Shown here piece by piece: positions 7,131-14,277 of a stretch of 19,981 nucleotides of DNA. The notes beneath the pieces were generated by a model. That model saw only the letters and a list, made by a program, of their open reading frames with translations. It was not told the origin of the DNA and did not search any database. The translations under genes were made by a program, and so were the position numbers. Each line of letters begins with the position of its first letter. Position 1 is the stretch's first letter. The stretch covers positions 2,276 through 22,256 of the forward strand of contig JADDQX010000022.1 in NCBI GenBank assembly GCA_016781115.1, written 5' to 3'. The stretch is from Actinomycetota bacterium (GTDB taxonomy: Bacteria; Actinomycetota; CADDZG01; WHSQ01).

Positions 7131-7564
7131 CAGGACGCGGATGCGTGGAACGCCGTCAGGATCTCCCTCTGACGTGCGTCCATCCGCGCTTTCTCCTCCT
7201 CTTCGTCGTGGTCGTAGCCCAGCAGATGGAGCGTCCCGTGCACGAGCAGCGTCTCGAGCTCTGCCGCGACATCGTGACCAACCTTCGCTGCGTTGGAGCT
7301 GGCCACGTCGGGGCAGATCACGACATCTCCCAACAACAGGGCGTTGTCCTCATCCTCCATCATCGGGAACGAGAGCACGTCGGTGGCGTAGTCGTCACCG
7401 GCGAAGCGGGCGTTGAGGCGTCTGATGTGGCCTCTGGTCACCAGCAACACCGACAGCTCCGCCGCGTCGTCCACGTCTTCCTCGCGCAGAACGTGGCGCG
7501 CGAGCGCGGAGAGGTGAGCCTCGTCGACCTCCAGGTCCTGTTCGTTCGCCACGAATACGTCCAC
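7130..7564 (-). CDS. ybeY: Endoribonuclease YbeY (rRNA maturation factor)
   Basis: 144 aa. The zinc-binding motif HGTLHLLGYDH (residues 109-119, His109, His113, His119) is diagnostic. The TDVLSFPMM strand (61-69) and LGDVVIC are also family features. YbeY is a metal-dependent RNase needed for 16S rRNA 3' processing and 70S quality control. GTG 7564 is the best start; there is no strong Shine-Dalgarno and the phoH stop lies 17 nt upstream. It sits in the classical phoH–ybeY pair. Confidence 0.96.
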   Translation of the reverse strand: MDVFVANEQDLEVDEAHLSALARHVLREEDVDDAAELSVLLVTRGHIRRLNARFAGDDYATDVLSFPMMEDEDNALLLGDVVICPDVASSNAAKVGHDVAAELETLLVHGTLHLLGYDHDEEEEKARMDARQREILTAFHASAS

Positions 7565-7581
7565 CGTCTCGATGAGGTGAC

Positions 7582-8565
7582 CTAGCCGGCCTGGTGCTTC
7601 TTGGCTTCTTCCGCGTAAACGCGGTAGGCCTCGACGATGTCCTGAACGATCTTGTGTCGAACGACGTCGCGCGCGTGGAGCCGAGTGAAGTCGACGCCGG
7701 AGATGTCTTCCAGGATCTCCTCGACCACCACTAGCCCGGATCGCGCGCCGCTGGGGAGGTCGATCTGGGTAACGTCTCCCGTCACGACCGCCTTCGACCC
7801 GAAGCCGAGCCGCGTGAGGAACATCTTCATCTGCTCCGGCGTGGTGTTCTGAGCCTCATCCAGGATGATGAACGCATCGTTGAGCGTGCGACCGCGCATG
7901 AACGCCAGCGGAGCGATCTCGATCGTCCCACGCTCGATGTAGCGGTTGAAGGTCTCCGGCTCGAGCATCTCGTAGAGCGCGTCGTACAACGGCCGCAGAT
8001 AAGGGTCGATCTTCGCGGCGAGGTCGCCGGGCAGGAAGCCGAGACGCTCACCGGCTTCGACGGCCGGGCGCGTCAACACGATGCGGGACACCTCCCCGGA
8101 CTTCAGCGCCCGGATCGCCATCGCAACCGCGAGATACGTCTTTCCACTGCCGGCGGGGCCGATCCCGAATACCAGCGTGTTGTTGCGGATCGAATCGACG
8201 TACGCCTTCTGGCCCACCGTCTTCGGGCGTATCGGCTTGCCGATGTGGGTCACGACGACGGTGTCGCCCAGCACATCCGACGGCCGCCCCGGCTCCGGGG
8301 CCTTGATGATCTCGATCGAGCGCCCCACGGCCTCGTGCGTCAGCACCTGACCCTGATCCAGAAGGCTGAGCAGCTCCTCGAACAGCCTCGAGACGCGCTC
8401 GGTCTCGGCGATGTCGCCGGAGAGGATGATCTCGTTGCCCCTCACCAGGATCCGAGTGGCGAACGCCGCCTCGATGATCTTGAGGAGCTCGTCCCTCGCG
8501 CCTACGAGCCTCACCATGTCGTGGTGCCCGGGGACGAGGATCTTTACCTGCGTCTGTGTCGTCAT
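7582..8565 (-). CDS. phoH: PhoH-like ATPase (PhoH/YbeZ family)
   Basis: 327 aa. Walker A GPAGSGKT (136-143), Walker B IILDEAQN (233-240) and the following TGDVTQIDLP make a typical PhoH ATPase; the N-terminal 1-90 is the small alpha/beta domain of the YbeZ-type group. PhoH proteins are RNA-associated ATPases/putative helicases; those beside ybeY are thought to work with YbeY in RNA handling. ATG 8565 has GAGG 11 nt upstream. A TANNNT (TAGACT, 8581-8586) upstream could be a weak internal promoter, but its spacing does not predict a leaderless start. The gene is separated from the HIT gene by 63 nt. Confidence 0.95.
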   Translation of the reverse strand: MTTQTQVKILVPGHHDMVRLVGARDELLKIIEAAFATRILVRGNEIILSGDIAETERVSRLFEELLSLLDQGQVLTHEAVGRSIEIIKAPEPGRPSDVLGDTVVVTHIGKPIRPKTVGQKAYVDSIRNNTLVFGIGPAGSGKTYLAVAMAIRALKSGEVSRIVLTRPAVEAGERLGFLPGDLAAKIDPYLRPLYDALYEMLEPETFNRYIERGTIEIAPLAFMRGRTLNDAFIILDEAQNTTPEQMKMFLTRLGFGSKAVVTGDVTQIDLPSGARSGLVVVEEILEDISGVDFTRLHARDVVRHKIVQDIVEAYRVYAEEAKKHQAG

Positions 8566-8628
8566 ATATGGCTGAACCTCAGTCTACCTGCGGATATGCC
8601 CGCCAGGGCGTCGCGATACCGGCGGATG

Positions 8629-8970
8629 TCAGCCGGGAGGCCAGGCCATCGGGCGGCCTCCCACCACGTGGAAGTGAAGGTGCGGGACCGTCTGACCGCC
8701 GTGTTCCCCCACGTTCGTCACGATCCTGTGCCCGGCTCCCAAGCCTTCGGTAACGGCGAGGGACGCCATCGTCTGGAAGAGCTCGACCAGCAGGTCGCCG
8801 TCCGCGTCCCCCAGATCGGTGGCGGATGAGAGATGCCGCTTCGGGATCACGAGAACGTGCGTCGGGGCCGCGGGGTTGATGTCTCTGAAGGCGAGCACCT
8901 CGGACGACTCGTGCACCACGTCGGCTTCGATCTCCTTGGAGACGATCTTGCAGAACAGGCAGTCACTCAC
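8629..8970 (-). CDS. HIT family nucleotide-binding protein
   Basis: 113 aa. The histidine triad HLHFHV occupies residues 97-102 (His97, His99, His101) and is the nucleophile/phosphate-binding site of HINT-branch hydrolases, which cleave AMP-lysine or related phosphoramidates. CLFC at 4-7 supplies the N-terminal zinc-type cysteines seen in many bacterial HINT proteins. GTG 8970 is supported by a strong GGAGGTG Shine-Dalgarno about 10 nt upstream, which overlaps the mtaB stop codon. Position between mtaB and phoH suggests cotranscription; a specific partner is not evident. Confidence 0.94.
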   Translation of the reverse strand: MSDCLFCKIVSKEIEADVVHESSEVLAFRDINPAAPTHVLVIPKRHLSSATDLGDADGDLLVELFQTMASLAVTEGLGAGHRIVTNVGEHGGQTVPHLHFHVVGGRPMAWPPG

Positions 8971-8977
8971 TCCGTCT

Positions 8978-10276
8978 TCACCTCCTGATCACACGGGTCA
9001 CGCGGCCCCCCCGGATGCCGTCGGCTCGCACCTCGTCACCCTCGAGCTCAACGAGCGCGCCGAGCAACCCCTCGCCTTCCAACCAGACGCGCACGAAGTC
9101 TTCGGTCTGCCCGGAACAGACGCGCACGCCGTCGACCTCGCGCTCGTCCTCCACCAGTACCTCGATCGGCCGCTGCAGGTGCTCGTGCAAGAAGCGGGAG
9201 CGGATCTCGCTGCCCAGATCGATGAGCCGCTTCGAGCGGGACCTCTTCACATCGGGGTGGATCTCGTCGCGCATGGAGGCCGCTGCGGTAGCGGGCCGCG
9301 CCGAGTACCGGAAGACGTGAAGCTTCGAGAACGCGACCTCGCGAACCACCTCGAGGGTCGCCTCGAACGCGGCATCGGTCTCCCCGGGGAAGCCCACGAT
9401 GATGTCGGTCGCGAGAGCGAGCTCAGGAAGCGCCTGCTTCGCCCGGTGGATCGCTTCCATGTAACCCGCGATGTCGTAGGGCCGATGCATCGCGGTCAAC
9501 ACCTCGTCGTCACCGGCTTGAAGAGGGACGTGGAGGAAGCGGCACAGCCGAGGCTCCGCGGCCATGAAAGACAAAACCTCGTCGGTTAGGTGCTGCGACA
9601 GGATGGAAGAGAGCCGCAGTCGCCACAGTCCCTCGATCCGCAACAACCTGTCGAACAGGCGGATCAACGACGACTCGTCGCCGCCGCTGTCGTAGGTGTA
9701 CTTGCCGAGGTGCACGCCGGTGAGCACGATCTCGCGAGCGCCGGCGGCGACCTTCGCTCGCGCCTCCGCGATGAGATCGTCTTCAACCATGCTGCGCAGG
9801 GGGCCGCGGGTCTTGGGGATGATGCAGAAGGAGCACCACTCGTCGCAGCCGGTCTGGACCTTCAGGTTCGCCCGCACGCGGAACGGAAGCCGGTGGGTCT
9901 TGAGGCCGCCGATCTGCAACACGGGTTGCACGAGGTCGGCTCCCCGGAGCACCTCCGCGAACCGCTCCTTCTCATCGTTCCCGACGACGAGGTCGACCCC
10001 CTCGATGGCCCGCACCTCTTCGGGATCGGAGACCGCGTAACAGCCGACGACCACCACCTTGGCATCGGGGTTCGTCCGGGCCGCGCGCCTGATTGCAGAC
10101 CTGGACGCCTTCGTCGCTTCGCGGGTGACGGTGCAGGTATTGATCACCACCACATCGGGTTGCTCGTTGCCGCTCGCGACCGTGAGCCCGCAGCCGGAGA
10201 GCTCATCCGCCATGGAGTCTGATTCAGCCTGGTTCAAGCGACAGCCGAGCGTGGTGAACGCGACCTTCTGTGGCAT
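8978..10276 (-). CDS. mtaB: tRNA (N6-threonylcarbamoyladenosine37-C2)-methylthiotransferase MtaB
   Basis: 432 aa. It converts t6A37 to ms2t6A37 in ANN-decoding tRNAs using two Fe-S clusters. The N-terminal UPF0004 domain supplies Cys12 (LGCRLNQAES), Cys48 (NTCTV) and Cys79 (GCY). The radical SAM CxxxCxxC is Cys144, Cys148, Cys151 (CDEWCSFC). A C-terminal TRAM-like domain spans about residues 370-432. The opening FTTLGCRLNQAESDSM places it in the MtaB rather than the MiaB or RimO branch. ATG 10276 has no convincing Shine-Dalgarno but TAGGTT lies 6 nt upstream. It heads the long minus-strand operon. Confidence 0.94.
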   Translation of the reverse strand: MPQKVAFTTLGCRLNQAESDSMADELSGCGLTVASGNEQPDVVVINTCTVTREATKASRSAIRRAARTNPDAKVVVVGCYAVSDPEEVRAIEGVDLVVGNDEKERFAEVLRGADLVQPVLQIGGLKTHRLPFRVRANLKVQTGCDEWCSFCIIPKTRGPLRSMVEDDLIAEARAKVAAGAREIVLTGVHLGKYTYDSGGDESSLIRLFDRLLRIEGLWRLRLSSILSQHLTDEVLSFMAAEPRLCRFLHVPLQAGDDEVLTAMHRPYDIAGYMEAIHRAKQALPELALATDIIVGFPGETDAAFEATLEVVREVAFSKLHVFRYSARPATAAASMRDEIHPDVKRSRSKRLIDLGSEIRSRFLHEHLQRPIEVLVEDEREVDGVRVCSGQTEDFVRVWLEGEGLLGALVELEGDEVRADGIRGGRVTRVIRR

Positions 10277-10282
10277 CAGGGG

Positions 10283-10288
10283 AACCTA
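10283..10288 (-). promoter_or_regulatory. Putative -10 element of the mtaB operon
   Basis: Minus-strand TAGGTT followed by exactly 6 nt and the mtaB ATG. It directly abuts the opposing -10 of the GNAT gene, so any -35 would lie inside the GNAT coding region. Confidence 0.5.
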
Positions 10289-10294
10289 TAGCGT
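10289..10294 (+). promoter_or_regulatory. Putative -10 element of the GNAT gene
   Basis: TAGCGT followed by exactly 6 nt and ATG 10301, predicting a leaderless mRNA. The upstream promoter part would lie within the first codons of mtaB. Confidence 0.5.
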
Positions 10295-10300
10295 GGCCGG

Positions 10301-10948
10301 ATGCTGTTCGAATCGCATCTCGCGGATGGGCGTCGCGTTCTGTTCCGGCCGATCGAGCCGACCGACAAGGAACTGCTGGCAGACGGGTTCCGCCGGCTGT
10401 CGCCCGAGTCCCGCTACCGCAGGTTCTTCCGGTCCATCGACCACCTATCGGAGGCGCAGCTTCGGTACCTGACCGAGGTCGACCAGAAGGATCACGTCGC
10501 CTGGGTCGCCGTTCTTCCCGATGAGGCGAAGGACCGCGGAGCAGGGGTCGCGAGATGGGTGCGGCTTGCGGATGAGCCCGACGCCGCCGAGGGCGCAGTC
10601 ACCGTCGTCGACTCCTTGCAGGGGCTCGGCATCGGAAAGACCCTGCTCCACCTCCTCGCCCACGTCGCGATCGAGCGCGGGATCCGCTCGTTTAAGGCAT
10701 GGGTGCTGGGTGACAACCAGCAGGTCCAAAACATGCTGAAGAGACTGGGCGCCGTGCCCGGTGAGTGGGACAGCGGGACGTTGCAGATGACGATCCCGCT
10801 GCCGACCGACCCTGCCGAGCTCGAGGCTACGCCGGCCCCCCTGATCCTGAAGGCGGTTGCGTCCGGGAAGCTGGAGGCCGAGGCGGCGGGCGACGCCGGC
10901 CGAACCCATCTGTCGGAGCCGGTCGAGCAACACTCCGACCTCGCCTGA
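10301..10948 (+). CDS. GNAT family N-acetyltransferase
   Basis: 215 aa. The start VLFRPIEPTDKELLADGFRRLSPESRYRRFF (about residues 13-43) is a pattern shared with the GNAT domain of Pat-type protein acetyltransferases. The acetyl-CoA pyrophosphate loop is QGLGIGK (107-113), followed by the helix TLLHLLAHVAIERG. After about residue 165 a 50-residue Ala/Glu-rich tail has no recognisable domain. No cyclic-nucleotide or CoA-ligase domain is fused. The substrate is unknown: protein lysine or a small amine are both possible. There is no Shine-Dalgarno; TAGCGT 6 nt upstream suggests leaderless expression. It is divergent from mtaB and convergent with rsmE. Confidence 0.88.
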   Translation: MLFESHLADGRRVLFRPIEPTDKELLADGFRRLSPESRYRRFFRSIDHLSEAQLRYLTEVDQKDHVAWVAVLPDEAKDRGAGVARWVRLADEPDAAEGAVTVVDSLQGLGIGKTLLHLLAHVAIERGIRSFKAWVLGDNQQVQNMLKRLGAVPGEWDSGTLQMTIPLPTDPAELEATPAPLILKAVASGKLEAEAAGDAGRTHLSEPVEQHSDLA

Positions 10949-10975
10949 CCCCTGCGGCCCAGGGGGCGGGGGTCA
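10946..10975. terminator. Convergent stop-codon palindrome, possible bidirectional terminator
   Basis: TGACCCC (10946-10952) and GGGGTCA (10969-10975) form a 7-bp inverted repeat whose outer ends are the GNAT stop and, on the other strand, the rsmE stop. Inside, CCCCTG (10949-10954) and CAGGGG (10960-10965) form an alternative 6-bp stem with a 5-nt loop. There is no T-tract on either strand, so it would be an atypical terminator. Confidence 0.45.
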
Positions 10976-11710
10976 GCCGATCAGGCCGTAGTGGTACAGC
11001 AGCGCCGAGATGGCTACCACCGGCGCGTTCTCGGTCCGCAGGATCTGCGGGCCGAGCGACACCAGTTGGCCGCCGGCGTCCGCCAGTTGCTCTGCCTCCT
11101 CTGCGGCCAGTCCCCCCTCCGGACCCACGACGAGGGCCACCCGGTCAGACTGGCCGGAGAGCGCGGTCCTAAGCGGCAGCATTGCTTCCTCCCACAGCAC
11201 GATCACCAGCGGTTCCCGCGCGAGGTGTCGCAGCAGCTCCGTCCAGGAGAGACCCGCCCGGGCCTCGATGGCGTAAGGATTGCGCGACTGCTTGGCGGCC
11301 GAGCGAGAGATCGCGCCCCACCTCTGGTTGAGCCTGTCCACCTTCGCTCGGTCCCAGCGGACGACCGAGCGCTGCGACTCATAAGCCCACAGCTCCGCGG
11401 CCCCCAGCTCCGCGAGCCGTTCCACCACGTCGTCGACCTTGTGCCCCTTCGAGGCGCCCTGGTAGACCGCGATCTCCGGACGCGGCCGCCGTCGCTCCTC
11501 GCGCTCTAGCACCTCGGCGACGAGGTGATCCCCTTCGACGCGAGCTGCGGCACACCTGGCGATGGTCCCGCGGCCATCGGTCACCGCGATGACGTCGGGC
11601 GGCTCGATCCTCATCACGCGCACCGCATGCCGCGATTCCTCTGCCGGCAGGGTGACCTCGGCGGCCCCCCAGGCATCGGGCGGCGCGAAGAACCAAGGCG
11701 CCGCCTTCAT
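10973..11710 (-). CDS. rsmE: 16S rRNA (uracil1498-N3)-methyltransferase RsmE
   Basis: 245 aa. RsmE methylates U1498 in the decoding region of 30S. The N-terminal PUA-like part (HAVRVMRIEPPDVIAVTDGRG, residues 28-48) is followed by a SPOUT knot with GPEGGL (196-201) and LGPQILRTENAPV (219-231), which bind S-adenosylmethionine. In the mid-region AAKQSRNPYA replaces the more usual EQ-containing motif with KQ. ATG 11710 has a GGGGGAG Shine-Dalgarno about 6 nt upstream. It lies 32 nt behind dnaJ in the hrcA–dnaJ–rsmE unit, a long-conserved linkage. Confidence 0.95.
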   Translation of the reverse strand: MKAAPWFFAPPDAWGAAEVTLPAEESRHAVRVMRIEPPDVIAVTDGRGTIARCAAARVEGDHLVAEVLEREERRRPRPEIAVYQGASKGHKVDDVVERLAELGAAELWAYESQRSVVRWDRAKVDRLNQRWGAISRSAAKQSRNPYAIEARAGLSWTELLRHLAREPLVIVLWEEAMLPLRTALSGQSDRVALVVGPEGGLAAEEAEQLADAGGQLVSLGPQILRTENAPVVAISALLYHYGLIG

Positions 11711-11742
11711 CGGCTACTCCCCCGCGTGCGCGTCGATCACCG

Positions 11743-12831
11743 TCACTGGAAGGCTTCCTTGATCTTGTCGAAGAGGCCCCGCTGACCCGTCCTCTCCCCG
11801 CGCAGCTTCGCGAAGCGTTCCAGTAGCTCTACCTCTTCGTCGGAGAGATCCGTCGGCGTCTCTACCTTCAAGAGCCCCACCAGCTCGCCGCGGCCGCGGC
11901 CGCCGAGCCGCGGCATGCCGCGGCCGCGCAACCTGACCACCTGACCCGACTGCGTCCCCGGCTCGATCTCGATCGGCTCCAGCTCCTCCAGCGTGGGCAT
12001 CTCCACCGTCCCGCCGAGAGCGGCGATCGTCATCGGCACCGTCACCTCACACGCGAGGTCGTCGCCGGCGCGACGGAAGACCTCGTGCGGCCGGACGTTG
12101 ATGGCCACGTAGAGGTCACCCGAACGACCCCCGCGGAGTCCAGCCTCGCCGCGGCCACTGACGCGCAGCTGAGCTCCGTCGTCGACGCCCGGCGGGATCT
12201 GCACCGTGAGGGTGTCCGTCACCTGGACGCGGCCCCGGCCGCGGCAGTTCTTACAGGGGCTGGTGATCTCCTCGCCGCGGCCCCCACAGCGCGGGCAGGT
12301 CGCCGCGGTCATCACGTTCCCGAACACCGTCCGGCGCACCTGACGTGTCTCTCCCGTCCCGCCGCAGTCGGAACACCGACTCGGCCATGTCCCCGGTTCG
12401 GACCCACTGCCCGCACACACGTCGCAGGAGACGAGGGTCGTCACCTCCACCTCGCGATCGGCGCCCACGGCGGCTTCCTCCAACGTCAGCTCTACCTCCG
12501 CGAGGGTGTCGGCGCCGCGCCCGGGTCCGCGGCGCGAGGCTCCCGTAGCGGCGCCCCCGAAGAAGGTGGAGAACAGGTCCGAGATCCCACCGAAGTCCGA
12601 GAAACCTGCGGCTCCCGCGCGCTCGTCGCCGAAGGTGTCGTAGTTGGAGCGCTTCTGCGGATCCGAAAGAACCTCGTAGGCGCGGTTCACCTCTTTGAAG
12701 TGCTCCGCAGCTTCCGGGTCACCTGGGTTCGCATCAGGGTGGAACTGCCGGGCCAGCTTGCGGTAAGCACGCTTTATCTCATCGGGAGGTGCGTCGCGGG
12801 CGACGCCGAGCGTGGCGTAATGGTCGGACAT
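11743..12831 (-). CDS. dnaJ: Chaperone DnaJ (DnaJ2 type)
   Basis: 362 aa. DnaJ stimulates DnaK ATPase and delivers clients. The J domain carries HPD at 31-33. A short Gly/Phe linker (about 72-106) follows, then four CxxC zinc repeats: Cys136/139, 153/156, 179/182 and 193/196. The client-binding C-terminal domains contain VQIPPGVDDGAQLRVSGRGEAG. The end GLFDKIKEAF and the location behind hrcA are typical of the actinobacterial second DnaJ, the first being with dnaK elsewhere. ATG 12831 follows the hrcA stop after 9 nt with no clear Shine-Dalgarno. The gene is presumably repressed by HrcA through the upstream CIRCE. Confidence 0.96.
   Translation of the reverse strand: MSDHYATLGVARDAPPDEIKRAYRKLARQFHPDANPGDPEAAEHFKEVNRAYEVLSDPQKRSNYDTFGDERAGAAGFSDFGGISDLFSTFFGGAATGASRRGPGRGADTLAEVELTLEEAAVGADREVEVTTLVSCDVCAGSGSEPGTWPSRCSDCGGTGETRQVRRTVFGNVMTAATCPRCGGRGEEITSPCKNCRGRGRVQVTDTLTVQIPPGVDDGAQLRVSGRGEAGLRGGRSGDLYVAINVRPHEVFRRAGDDLACEVTVPMTIAALGGTVEMPTLEELEPIEIEPGTQSGQVVRLRGRGMPRLGGRGRGELVGLLKVETPTDLSDEEVELLERFAKLRGERTGQRGLFDKIKEAFQ
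11907..11924. repeat. 18-bp perfect palindrome within dnaJ
   Basis: GCCGCGGCATGCCGCGGC is its own reverse complement and sits inside a run of CCGCGG/GGCCGC units encoding the Arg/Gly-rich RGRGMPRLGGRGRG segment. It would fold into a strong hairpin in the mRNA. Codon constraint on Arg/Gly repeats in GC-rich DNA may explain it. Confidence 0.6.
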
Positions 12832-12840
12832 GTCGCGGCG

Positions 12841-13890
12841 CTAGATGCCGAGCCCGGACAGCATGCGGCCGAGGTTGGACGCCACCTCGTGAACGGCCGA
12901 GATCGTGCGCCGGTAGTCCATCCGGGTGGGCCCTACCACGCCGAGCGATCCCAGTGGCTGTTCCTCGGTGCCGTAGCGCGCGGTAACCACGCTGCACGCC
13001 TGCATCTCTTCCAAGCTGTTCTCGCGCCCGATGCGCACCGAGACCACGTTGATGGAGAGCGCATCGGCGAGAACCTCGAGCAACAGGCGCCGGTGCTCCA
13101 GCGCGCCGATCACCTGACGGACGGTCTCGAGGTCCGCGAACTTCTCCTCGTGAACGATGTTCGAGGTGCCGTCCAGGAACATCCGTTCCGCGTCGTGCTG
13201 TTTCAGGTCGTCTTGCAAAGCCCGGCCCACCTGGTCCACGACATCCCTGAGCTCCAGTGGGAAGTTGTCATGAGCCGCCGCGATCTTGTCGGGAGCAGTG
13301 TCTAGAGGCTCATCGACCACCAAGCGGTTGAGCATCTCGGCGGCCCGATCCAGTTGCACCTCGTCCACGGACTCCGGCACGCCAACGATGTGGTTCTCGA
13401 CCCGGCCGGTGTTCGTCACCAATACGACCATCGCGCGGCTGCCCGCGAGCGGGACGAGCTCCACGTGGCGAACCACGCTCCGCTCCAGCGCCGGAGCAAA
13501 CACAACCGCGGCATGGTCCGTGATACCCGATAGAAGCGAAGCGGTCTGCCTGAGCGCGTCCTCGAGCTCGTAGCGGGGCTCGCCGAAGAAGCGCTGGATC
13601 TTGCGAGCCTCGTTCGCGGGGAGCCTCAACGGCTGGATCCCGGAATCGACGAAGTAGCGATAGCCGGCGTCGGTCGGGATCCGGCCCGCGGAGGTGTGGG
13701 GTTGGAAGATGTACCCCGCCTCCTCCAACGCGCCCATCTCGTTCCGAACCGTCGCCGGAGACACGCCGAGCTGGTAGCCCTCCACCAGCGTCTTCGAACC
13801 GACGGGTTCGCCCGAAGTCACGTAGTGCGAGACGATCGCTTTCAGGATCGAAGCGCGCCGCTCTCCGAGCGCACCTTCTGGGGCAGCCAT
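12841..13890 (-). CDS. hrcA: Heat-inducible transcription repressor HrcA
   Basis: 349 aa. HrcA binds CIRCE operators and represses heat-shock genes, sensing chaperone supply through GroEL. The winged helix shows GSKTLVEGYQLGVSPATVRN and MGALEEAGYIFQPHTSAGRIP in the first 80 residues. The remainder is the GAF-like effector domain and insertion, ending VVGPTRMDYRRTISAVHEVASNLGRML. ATG 13890 is chosen because a TATCCT -10 lies 7 nt upstream. An ATG at 13932 in the same frame lies inside the CIRCE operator, so it is not a credible start. It is cotranscribed with dnaJ and rsmE and very likely autoregulated. Confidence 0.96.
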   Translation of the reverse strand: MAAPEGALGERRASILKAIVSHYVTSGEPVGSKTLVEGYQLGVSPATVRNEMGALEEAGYIFQPHTSAGRIPTDAGYRYFVDSGIQPLRLPANEARKIQRFFGEPRYELEDALRQTASLLSGITDHAAVVFAPALERSVVRHVELVPLAGSRAMVVLVTNTGRVENHIVGVPESVDEVQLDRAAEMLNRLVVDEPLDTAPDKIAAAHDNFPLELRDVVDQVGRALQDDLKQHDAERMFLDGTSNIVHEEKFADLETVRQVIGALEHRRLLLEVLADALSINVVSVRIGRENSLEEMQACSVVTARYGTEEQPLGSLGVVGPTRMDYRRTISAVHEVASNLGRMLSGLGI

Positions 13891-13897
13891 GCTCCGA

Positions 13898-13903
13898 AGG
13901 ATA
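13898..13903 (-). promoter_or_regulatory. Putative -10 element of hrcA-dnaJ-rsmE
   Basis: Minus-strand TATCCT with 7 nt to the hrcA ATG, predicting a leaderless mRNA. The -35 position would fall at the edge of CIRCE (13922 onward), so bound HrcA would block polymerase. TAAATACT, read on the minus strand next to the CIRCE arm, is an alternative -10. Confidence 0.45.
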
Positions 13904-13921
13904 CCCCGGTTGGGCGAGTAT

Positions 13922-13948
13922 TTAGCACTCATTGACCGCGAGTGCTAG
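13922..13948. promoter_or_regulatory. CIRCE operator (HrcA binding site)
   Basis: TTAGCACTC (13922-13930), a 9-nt spacer and GAGTGCTAG (13940-13948) match the CIRCE consensus TTAGCACTC-N9-GAGTGCTAA at 17 of 18 arm positions. It lies directly upstream of hrcA and its second arm overlaps the last bases and stop codon of the zinc-ribbon gene. Confidence 0.95.
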
Positions 13949-14241
13949 CCCAGCACTCCTCCCACCGAGACGTCGTGGTCGCGGCCGCTACAGACCGGAC
14001 ACGACGGCAACAGACCCGTCGCGAGCTCGCTGGAACAGGAGGGGCAGCGACCGAAGACGTCGGCCAACGTTCGCCCGCCGGCGCCGTTCGCGGCCAGGCC
14101 GAGCATGATGCCGGTCTCTTGATCGACGCGGACGACATGATCGTTCTCGCACCGATACTCGTCGGCGCCGTGCGACGCCCCCCACCGCGCGGTGAACGTG
14201 AGGCCGCAGTCGCGGCAGGTGAGGTTCCCTACGTAAGCCAC
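13945..14241 (-). CDS. Zinc-ribbon-like hypothetical protein
   Basis: 98 aa from GTG 14241. Cysteines are spaced as metal sites: Cys9-x2-Cys12 with Cys31/His35, and Cys66-x2-Cys69 with Cys81-x2-Cys84. It thus looks like two zinc ribbons joined by a linker. The first half (LTCRDCGLTFTARW ... EYRCENDHVVRVDQETG) suggests a dehydrated ribbon such as those in nucleic-acid or protein-binding adaptors. I do not recognise a named family. There is no Shine-Dalgarno or TANNNT at the start. It is last of the lepA–hemW–LOG-like run, and its TAG stop falls in the CIRCE operator. The paired cysteines argue strongly for a real gene. Confidence 0.72.
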   Translation of the reverse strand: MAYVGNLTCRDCGLTFTARWGASHGADEYRCENDHVVRVDQETGIMLGLAANGAGGRTLADVFGRCPSCSSELATGLLPSCPVCSGRDHDVSVGGVLG

Positions 14242-14256
14242 GGCTGAAGCATGGCA

Positions 14257-14276
14257 CGCTCGATCGTCGCCGAGCG
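14257..14276 (-). terminator. Small hairpin after the LOG-like gene
   Basis: CGCTCG (14257-14262) and CGAGCG (14271-14276) pair as a 6-bp stem with an 8-nt loop, one base past the LOG-like stop codon on the minus strand. No T-tract follows; it may be an attenuator or chance. Confidence 0.25.
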
Positions 14277-14277
14277 C

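Noticed and set aside
12085..13305. 406-codon plus-strand frame across dnaJ and hrcA
   Set aside because: Complement of two fully conserved genes, Arg/His/Gly-rich composition, no motif.
13891..13932. hrcA start at ATG 13932
   Set aside because: That ATG lies in the CIRCE operator; family similarity starts after 13890, where a -10 at leaderless spacing is present.
13932..13937. TTGACC on the plus strand inside the CIRCE spacer as a -35
   Set aside because: No TANNNT at a suitable distance downstream and no plus-strand gene follows.
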